Shown: piece by piece, positions 55,537-64,000 of the stretch
How positions within the stretch are numbered: position 1 is the stretch's first letter
How the letters are laid out: each line of letters begins with the position of its first letter
Source of the DNA: Moniliophthora roreri
Taxonomy: Eukaryota > Basidiomycota > Agaricomycetes > Agaricales > Marasmiaceae
DNA length: 64,000 nucleotides
Reading direction: 5' to 3'
Assembly (NCBI GenBank): GCA_001466705.2
Contig: LATX02000001.1
Location: forward strand, 1,922,001 to 1,986,000
Notes under the pieces: model-generated
What the model saw: only the letters and a program-made list of their open reading frames with translations
What the model was told of the DNA's origin: nothing
The model's database searches: none
Translations under genes and position numbers: made by a program

Positions 55537-58500
55537 ATGGCCAACAAACTACCTTCGTTACAGCCTTTAACTCATGATCCCGCAGTAGCTCCAACTATCG
55601 ACACTTCTCCTGAATCTCTGGGATATTTGGAAACTGGCGTAAGCAATTCAGCCGACTCCTCGCCCACAGCAAGCCGTGTGAAACGATTCTCGAGTGCAGT
55701 CGAAAAACTGGGCAGAAGTCTGAGTGGAAAGGCGTCGCCGACTTCTCCACCGTCAGGTGCTGGGCATCGTAGACTGTTTAGCATTAACCGCAAGGGGAAG
55801 GGAAAGGCAGAAGGTGCGTAATCCAAGTATAGAGTCTTCGCACTGCAATTGAAATTGACGGTACTCATCCTGTAGACGGTCTCTCTGCGAGTGCACCATC
55901 AATTTCGCGTCCTCTTTCTCCCATGGGTTCACAGCCCCGCAAATCCCAAGATGACTCCCCTTTTATTACCCCGCCCTCACCGACCCTTCCTGCTAGTAGG
56001 CCTTCCTTGAGTGCATTTCGCGGCGGAGGTTCTGTATGTGCTACAGCCTTTGACAGATGAAACTACTTATGCTTCTGATAGATGCGCGCCGGAACACAGA
56101 CTCTGATTCAAGCACTGCAGGCACTACCATGGACTGCGGATCCCGATAATGACGACGAAGTACTGGACCACGGTTTACCACATATATCGGACGAGGACGG
56201 GAGTGAGGACGAAGGACAGACCAAGAAACGTGCGTGTCTTTGCTGACTCCGTTCACTTTGTTGTATTAAATGAAAAACCGTAGCTCTTGCATCGTCTATT
56301 CATACAATTCATCGTCCTGTTGCCCGTTCCATGCGGATGAGTGCTTCAGGAAGGAGCCGTGTGCGGCCTAATCTACCCAACCTATCACCAAGCAGTGACG
56401 ATGAAAGCCCCCCAGACATCCCGCAATCGGATGAGGACGTAGAGGATATCCCAGATTTCGAGGAAAGAACCCCAAGGCCGCCTGACGCGGACAGAGTGCC
56501 CGGTTTACCCCAGAAGAGCCCACAGATTCCCGGTACAATGCCAGATCGAATTTACATGAGTCGGTCTGGCAGTATGGCTACCGTTCGGTTGCAGCGGAGG
56601 ACAAAGCTTGCTGAGAAATTGCGGGAAGTCTTTGAGCTAGAGGGGATCGACGAAGTACGTGCTGGTACGTGCTCAAACACGTGTTTCGTGTATTCTGTCA
56701 TTCATATCCCTTATCTGCACAGAGATGCCTTGCTGGCTATTACGATCCGTTTGTAAGAATATTTCAACATTTTAGAAGTCAAATACCAACTAACAAATTC
56801 AAAGTGCTGCAGGGTTACATGTATCTCACCAACTCATACCTGTGCTTCTTTGCACACATGCCGACTAAAGAGGTTGGACTTCCGTTGTTCCGGTATCAGC
56901 TGTTAAGCTCATATCCGTTTGACCAGGATCAAATCTTAAAATCGGGGTCTCTCAACAAGAAAGCCCAGAGGACCAAGAGATGGATCAAGCACTGGTTCGT
57001 CCTCAAGAACGATGCTTTAAGCTGGTACCAATCGTCTTCCGTGAGCGGTGCATTTCAGACGTGCAATGTAATATTCTCACCAGAACTTAGGATCCGTACT
57101 TCCCTCACGGAATTGTAGATTTGCGATATGCAATATCATGCGAGCCAGTCGGAGAGAGAGGCTTCAGACTTCGGACCAATCAGAGATCAGTTTATTTGTC
57201 TGCGGATTCGGTTCCAAGTCGGGAGGAATGGGTCAAGGCAATCAGGAAGGTCATTTTTAAGGCACAGAATATGGGCGACAGCGTCAAAGTAAGGTCATCA
57301 ACGACAACTCACGCGCATATACCATTCTGACAGTCCAACTGCAGATCGCAATCCCGTACTCTGCTATCCTCGACGTGGACAAGTCAGATGCCATGGATTT
57401 TAGTGAAACCATCGAAGTCAAAGTCTACGACAAGGAAGCATCCGATCACTTTTCCGTCGACTCATACTTCTTTGCCTACTTTCATGACATTTCTGGGGCT
57501 CTTGAACAGATTCGTGATGCCGTTCGCGCCCAAAGAACATTTCCAGGGGGTGAGCGCGCACATACAGTGCTTGACACGACTGCTTCGCGTCCTCAAGCAG
57601 CTGCCTCGGAGAAACCGAGCATGCCTTCCTCTTCCAGCTCTCTTTTCAGGATAACGTCTCTCCTACGACCCTTCTCAGAACCGCGTTCCAGTAACACTGT
57701 GACAACTAGCAGCTCTGCAGCTGGCGGTGCCGAGGATTTCACCCATATTTCCCGCCGTCCTGACTCTTCCTCCTTTGTACCGGTCACGACTTCTGGTGCC
57801 CACACTCCTCCTAAAGGTGATCCCCAGAAGCACACCCAGCAGTCTTCATCTGATCTCTTAACTCCCACGCCTTCTAATGTCGGTGTAGACCACACGTACC
57901 CGCCATCCACTTCCGCGTCGACTGCAGGGCTGGAACCACCACCTTCATTGCCTCACCGACCCAGCACTACCAGTGCTTATACATTATCAAGTTTACCGTC
58001 GAGTTCCAGCTCGTGGACCGTAGGCGTTCCGGCTTGGCTTAAAGCGTCCAAACCCAGGGTTTTGTCGTTCGGAAGTAATACTTCCGAGGCTGTCCAGGTT
58101 GCACCACCTGGTGGAAAAGTACGAGAAATGTATTCTTCTACGTCAGGGAGCACAGGCACAAGTAGCAGATGGAGCGGTGTGGGAGATCTTGCTTATAGTG
58201 TGCTTGAAAATCCTGGAAATCCTGTGGACGACGATGCTGTGGAACGGTTTAGAGCGGCTTTTGCTTATGATGAGAAAGAGACCCTTCTTGGATGTAAGCT
58301 GATCATAATATGCCGCCCGGCCTGTATGCTTACCATCAGCGATAGATTTCCCTGGTTACATCTTCCGATTGCTACCCGTCTATGGTAGACTCTATATTTC
58401 CACTAATTACTTCTGTTTCAAGTCTACAGGTCCTTTGGCTGCGCGAACAAGGGTATGAACATATTCACTAACTTTGCAGCTTATTGACATTTCATTAGAT

Positions 58501-60918
58501 GACATTACCGATACGGGACATTTTATCGGTCGAGCTGTCCAAGGCTACCCGTTTCGGCCATCATGGCCTCATTATCATCGTTAAGGGTCATGAAGAATTG
58601 TTTTTCGAGTTTGGTGCCGAGGACAAGAGAGACGCTTTCGTCGCCCTTCTGGAAAGGCAAATGGAGGATGTCAGGCGGCGTATTGCTTCTGGAGAGGCAC
58701 CACTCCCTACACAGGGTCAACGAGACGCTTTGATTCTAGAGGAGTTCGAACCGAAGCCTGCCAGTCAAAATGAGATCACGGAACCACCAATGCCCGAATC
58801 CATGTCCGACTCTTTACCCGCCGTCATGTTCACCTCTGCTTCGTCAACATTCCTTACTTTCAAACCTCAGAAGTCATTACACTTTACGTTCTTGACTATT
58901 GGCTCCAGGGGAGATGTGCAACCGTACATTGCGCTAGCCAAAGGTCTCATGGCTGACGGCCACCGAGTTAGAATCGCCACCCACGGAGAATTCAAGGAGT
59001 GGATCGAATCGGTAGGTCTTGTCACCTCGCATCTAAACCAAGCTAAACACGAAAGCATCTAGTATGGCATAGAGTTTGGGTATGTAGGAGGTGACCCTGC
59101 AGAGCTCATGCGGATTTGCGTCGAGAACGGGACCTTCACAGTCGCGTTTCTGAAGGAGGGTCTTTTGAAGGTAGCTGATTAACGATTTTCATGCCTTTCT
59201 CTCCGCTAACTTGTCCTTCAGTTCCGAGGCTGGCTCGACGATCTTCTTAAAACATCATGGGAGGCGTGTCAAGGAACGGACGTTTTAGTAGAGAGTCCAA
59301 GTGCTATGGGGGGCTACCATATTGCGGAAGCTTTGGCCATACCATACTTCAGAGCCTTCACCATGACATGGACGCGGACTCGGTAGGTTGTTTGAACAAT
59401 ACCTTCACGATAGTGTATTCAACGCCTTGATTGCAGAGCATACCCGCACGCTTTCGCCGTACCCGAGCGAAAGGTATGTTTCTTCATAATGTCACCTCTA
59501 AATACTAATGTCATGTCATGCAGATGGGTGGTAGTTATAATTATATGGTGAGAACTTCATCCAACACACCTGGACTCTGACTCATATCAATGATCGGTGC
59601 AGTCATATGTCATGTTCGATCAGGTCTTCTGGCGTGCCATATCTGGCCAGATCAATCGCTGGCGAAGAAACGTTTTACATATCAGTAGTACGAGCTTGGA
59701 CAGGATGGAACCACATAAGATACCTTTCCTTTATAATTTCAGCCCCCACGTTGTTCCTCCCCCATTAGATTGGCCGGAATGGATTCGCGTGACAGGTGAG
59801 TCTTTCTGAGCCCGGCCCGTTTACGCATCAACTAACGATATGTCTCAGGATATTGGTTCCTTGACTCTGCAGATGTCAGTGCGAAGAAGTGGACTCCCCC
59901 CGAAGATCTGGTGAAGTTTCTCGATACTGCACGCAGCGAAAACAAGAAAGTCGTGTATATCGGATTCGGTAGCATTGTGGTGTCTGACCCGAAGACTATG
60001 ACCCGCTGCGTTATCGATGCTATTGTCCAGAGCGGCGTGTATGCCATACTGTCCAAAGGCTGGTCGGATCGACTGCATGTGAAGGCTTCCGAAGCTTCAG
60101 AGCCCGAGGAGCCTCTACCCAAGCAGATATACTCCATCTCATCTATACCTCATGATTGGCTTTTCCAACGAATAGACGCGGCATGTCACCATGGTGGTGC
60201 GGGGACAACAGGCGCTAGTCTACGAGGTCGGTCCTATTACTGATAGCCCTATCGTCGCAATTCATTGATCTTCTACATAGCTGGTATTCCCACAATCATT
60301 AAGCCGTTCTTTGGAGATCAATTCTTCTGGGCCGACCGTGTTGAAGCATTGGGGGTCGGATCTGGAGTTAGGAAGTTGTCAGTTGAAAGCCTCGCCGAAG
60401 CTCTAATTACCGCAACAACCGACGTCAAACAAATCGACCGGGCTAGATTATTGGGAGAACAGATTCGGGCAGTAAGTCAAACCCAGCTGATCGTTCTATT
60501 CTTGATTTCAATGTGCTCTCAGGAAAATGGCGTTGCAACTGCCATCGAATCGATATACCGTGATTTGGAATATGCGAGGTCATTAATCAAGCACAACGTA
60601 TCGGAGAGCGAGGATGATGACAGCATCGATAACGAACATGGAACTGTTCGTGACCACGACTTCTCAAATTCCGAGCTGCGTTCAGGAGATAGCTCTAGTG
60701 GATCCGCACGTGGTGCTCCCAGCGAGGATTGGAGTGTCATCTCAGATCAGGATGAGCGTCGCTCCTCAGTCAGCTCGCGCCACAGCGAAGGAAGAAGACC
60801 ATCTGCGGATCGTGGCAAGCGTACGAGCCTAGCAGCTGCTATGTTGTCTGTATTACCTGACTCCCTCAACCCCGGTTCTCCGCGTCGCCGCACTGTCTCT
60901 ACAGGTTCCAAAGCGTAA
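55537..60918 (+). CDS. ATG26: sterol 3-beta-glucosyltransferase (Atg26/Ugt51 type)
   Basis: Large multi-exon gene coding for about 1,400 residues. It adds glucose from UDP-glucose to ergosterol; in some fungi Atg26 is also needed for pexophagy. The order of domains is canonical: a serine-rich N-terminus, GRAM ([17 protein letters not shown] at 56815), PH ([23 protein letters not shown] at 56946, closing [10 protein letters not shown]), a long serine-rich linker, a second GRAM ([15 protein letters not shown] at about 58389), and the glycosyltransferase from [18 protein letters not shown] at 58899. The nucleotide-sugar motif [18 protein letters not shown] is split by an intron near 60225-60280 and followed by [13 protein letters not shown]. 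The C-terminus has a serine/acidic tail. Most introns are 50-60 nt. Not every exon boundary was computed. Confidence 0.94.
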
Positions 60919-61051
60919 TATTTCTGTATTTCTACTAGGCCTTGCGTACGGTGCTTTGCATCTATTTGTTTATACTCGGAATCGTCTGTACATTTTGTAG
61001 AATAATGTTAGAGTACATGCATCGTCCTCTATATCTGTCATATATATCTAG

Positions 61052-62664
61052 CTACATAGAACCTCCCTCTCCGTAATGATCATCAAACACCCGTTTACTG
61101 AACTGACCAAAAGTCATTGAAGGAGAGAGGGCTTGATCAGTATCGGGTTGCATGAAAAATGCAAAGGTTTCCCGAGAGATCCTCTCCAGGTTCTCGGAAG
61201 GGCCAACACGGACGCAGTGAGGGGTGGCACGTAACTTTCCTCCCGTAGCAATTTCAAGAGCTTCTCCAGTCTGAGCGAAAGGCTTATGAGTATGCTATGC
61301 GGTATGATATAGAAGACTCACCTGGAAAGCGAGGCAGTCGGCCGGAATCGCCACTTTCGTGAGCTCTCCTCCTCTAGTTCGGATATATAACCCCGACTGT
61401 GGAGATGGAGAAGGAATAACGGTAGGTTCTGGTTGACCTTCGTTCTTTGATAAATATATAGCCTGTAAATGGATTAAGACTAACATAGTGTGTACGACTC
61501 CTAGCGTGCCCCTCACCGAACACAATCCTGTCAGTATAGAGTGATCCAGATGGAATCCACACCAACTATCGATTGGCTCATCCTCTTTCGGTAAGGAATC
61601 AGCAGAGGCAGGGAAGTAATGCAAGAGCCTGGCTTTGCTTGTCTGGCTCCCTCCAATCAGTTTGGGCAACGAAACGGAGGTGTCCGACAACTGAGATAAA
61701 GCTACGACCATGTTTCAGGAAAGCTCCGGTTGAAGTAGGACCACTTACCAAATGGTTGACAAGCAACTACTAATTCACAGCCGATTCTGAAGATGAGCCT
61801 GGACCGTGCCAAGTTTCCCTTCGTTTCTCGATGCACAAAGACATCACTCACCGCCCTAAGTTCTTGAACGCTTCCTCGAATCCCTCTACGCCCTTTTCAT
61901 CGGGAGCTGGCCCTGTGCGGATTGGTCAATAACAGCAACAATGGTTAGCAGAAGAGAGGACTCTGACAGATGTTTGCTCCATAATATTCAGGGTAGGCAG
62001 CACGATCCTCTGCCGATACCGATGGAACATCAACAATCGGATTCCCATAGTAGGAGCCTTTGAGGGTATCTGCAAATCAAGTTGTTAGTGGTGGTATGAT
62101 AAGCCATGAAAATTACAGTCGCACCAGGTTTTCCATTCATTATTTCCTGAATACAAGTGACATTTCAATCATTCTCCTTCTTTAACAACATAAGTAAGCT
62201 CCCTGACCTTACCGTGCGACCATCCGAAGCTGGGATACGTTTAATGAAAGGAACCTAAAACGAAATTCACTGTACACTCACCTGTATCTACTGGCAGCAT
62301 CCGTGTATTTCTCTCGTGTAGCTTCGTCCAAATTCGCGAACTTATATGCGAGTTTCAACAATCTTTCCTTGTAGCCGACATATTCAGGAGGAAGGTCGCG
62401 AACAACGATGATTCCCAAAGAGTTCGGATGCGATCCGAAAGCTTGCTCTGTCGCTGGGTGAGCTTGTTGATCTGGATGGATATAATACCACGTACCAATA
62501 GAAGGTCCCAGGGAGAGAGGGTCTGATACCAGGGTCGAATAAGAAATCGATACCGCACCCTCTGGAGTATATTGCACTGGCTGTGTGAGAGAGAAAAATG
62601 ATGACACGGTGAGAAATGCGAGCGCTTTCGGCGCCGAGCATTTACGACGTACCGCTGGCGACAT
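61052..62664 (-). CDS. 2-oxoglutarate/Fe(II)-dependent oxygenase
   Basis: 370 residues from ten exons: 62653-62664 (12 nt), 62282-62580, 62208-62229, 62125-62146, 61968-62069, 61852-61912, 61749-61798, 61517-61701, 61322-61462 and 61052-61270 (1113 nt). It resembles isopenicillin N synthase/clavaminate-like oxygenases: N-terminal DLPPEYVGYKERLLKLAYKF, then FGWSHGKEIMNGKPDTLKGS. The metal-binding HxD lies in GFHLDHSILTG and the distal His in ATPHCVRVG. The Arg for 2-oxoglutarate is probably in ISRETFAFFMQP. The substrate cannot be read from sequence, and it has no biosynthetic neighbours. The short first exon uses a GTACGT donor; the frame is also open upstream. Confidence 0.87.
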
Positions 62665-62899
62665 AGTGAACAGCAAGGATAGTGATTTACAAGACAAATC
62701 AGATTAGGACTACTAGGATAAACGGATCAAGCCTGGGTGACATGTACTTTTCTTGACCGCATGCCCGTGCCACGCCTGCGAGTACCAGATGAACAACATC
62801 AAAAGGAGCAGAACTCCAAGAATGTTGGTAAATACGTGTTTGACATAAAATACAATCCTTTATGAAGATAAGTCTATTATATAACCTATGCTTGCTCTA

Positions 62900-64000
62900 C
62901 TATACGTTCGGTGCCAACCTAAAAGAGCTCGTCGGAAAACTGCGTAACGAGATTGGAGCGACACTCACCAATCATATCTAATCATCTCATCCGCATTCAC
63001 AATTGACGCTGAGATAAATTCCCTTGCTTCCAACCAAACCCACACCTTCAAGAACGCGCCCAGATTCGACTTGGGCAAATCCGGCAACTCTTTCTTCATT
63101 TGCTCCCTCGTCGCCATCTGACTGCCCAGCTTCCGCAAGATCGGCAACGCACTCTTGAACAAATCCAAGTTAGGATCCAATCGCCTTCCAATACCCTCCA
63201 AAAGTAAAACTGAAATAACCGTATTAATAAAGTCTCCTTCCATCTTGACATGATGCTGTCGAACGGCGAGTAGCACCCGGCGAAGTATATCGGATATTTT
63301 GATTTGTCCCAGGGAAAAGGTCTTGCGTTTAACGGACAAGACGAGGTGTTGCATCTTGAGCGCAAACGTCTCGGTGTCGATAGCCAGTTCTGGCGTGCGA
63401 CACCTTTCAACCATGAGCTGTCCAGTACGATACCCATCAAATTCGGCGAGAGACTTGAAGAGGTCGAGAAAGTTCTTCCGGTTGGTCGCAGAGAGTGTGG
63501 TGACAAGGCCTGCATCGATAAACACAATCTCTGGGATGTATCCTGAGTTATGTAACGATGTCAATTCGTTGATCCAGGCCGGACGGTCGTTCGACAGCTC
63601 GCGCAATCGCTCGACAATCGAGTCGGATTCCGAGTAATCCGGAAGAATGACGTTCGGGGAGTCGGAAGAAGAGGACAAGGAGTGCTTAATGGTGAGCCAG
63701 AGGTTTTTAAGTAGGTAACTTGTGGACGGCGGTTTGGAGAACTTGATCATGATGTTGCCTGGGTGCAGGTCGGAATGTACGAAATTGTCGAGAAGAAGCA
63801 TATTCTAAAATAGAACACGAACTAAGTTAGAGTTTGCCTATACAACATGAGAGAAAAGGGTCTCACCAGAAACGCATCTAATCCCACAGTTGCGACCTGT
63901 TGGTCGTAGGGACCCCCACCATTCTTTAAAAATATTTCAAGGGGTAACGCATTCTCATACTCCTCAACCAAAAGGTCCGTAGTGGAGAAAACTGTCAAGG
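62900..64000 (-). CDS. ABC1/UbiB atypical kinase-like protein (partial)
   Basis: C-terminal part of an ABC1/ADCK-family protein that runs off the right edge. Exons 63867->64000, 62969-63804 and 62900-62918. Visible motifs: NFVHSDLHPGN (catalytic-loop HxDxHPGN of the family) and FIDAGLVTTL, in the position of the metal-binding DFG-like Asp. The segment TTDLLVEEYENALPLEIFLK lies before them. The C-terminal region EFISASIVNADEMIRYDWLA resembles ADCK2-like members. Members act in mitochondria, many in coenzyme Q metabolism. The N-terminus is missing, so the KxGQ motif and targeting signal cannot be checked. Confidence 0.88.

Overview
This window is nuclear DNA of a filamentous fungus, almost certainly a basidiomycete of the class Agaricomycetes. 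Genes are dense, sit on both strands, and are cut by many short introns (about 45-60 nt) with GT(A/G)NGT donors. The families are typical of mushrooms: a YSC84 SH3 protein, a DUF6699-type protein, an F-box protein, a SUR7/PalI protein, Atg26-like sterol glucosyltransferase and PIF1-like helicases in divergent pairs. I place it no lower than class. Exon models were built by hand. For most full genes the summed exon length divides by three, which is a useful check on the splice sites.

Layout: 1-1097 3' end of NPL4 (+). 1788-2268 small secreted protein copy A, frameshifted (+). 3345-4735 DUF6699-like protein (+). 5042-6510 membrane-anchored Nudix hydrolase (-), back to back with MTQ2 (6596-7460, +). 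7677-12634 tricalbin (-). 13545-14463 non-autonomous TIR element carrying 39-bp tandem repeats and a tRNA-like stretch. 15542-15779 tiny proline-rich secreted protein (-). 16376-17704 UGO1 (+). 18792-19255 small secreted protein copy B, intact (+). 19256-22540 gene-poor. 22541-24327 ammonium transporter (+). 24546-26477 prenylcysteine oxidase (-). 26698-28495 F-box protein (+). 28644-29842 dienelactone hydrolase (-). 30265-31268 DUF7702-like membrane protein (-). 31376-33079 LAS1 (+). 33457-35279 YSC84 (+). 35433-~38010 and 38419-40980 two PIF1-like helicases, head to head. 41227-44126 F-BAR/RhoGAP (-). ~44300-49110 dead ABCC transporter with a hAT-like MITE inserted in it (47199-48017). 49293-51232 RRM/zinc-knuckle RS-type protein (-). 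51514-53425 GH72 glucanosyltransferase (-). 54182-55280 SUR7/PalI protein (-). 55537-60918 Atg26-type sterol glucosyltransferase (+). 61052-62664 2-oxoglutarate/Fe(II) oxygenase (-). 62900 to the right edge, ABC1/UbiB kinase-like protein (-).

Most of the window is ordinary housekeeping content, with no operon or biosynthetic cluster logic. Several genes share cell-surface and membrane themes (tricalbin, YSC84, F-BAR RhoGAP, SUR7, GH72, Atg26) but nothing in the sequence shows that they are co-regulated. The unusual material is in the accessory parts: a duplicated TATA-driven secreted-protein gene with one broken copy, two MITE-like elements with clear terminal repeats and target duplications, the transporter pseudogene, and the mirrored helicase pair. 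I did not find a convincing wholly new system. The secreted-protein pair is the best candidate for an undescribed family.
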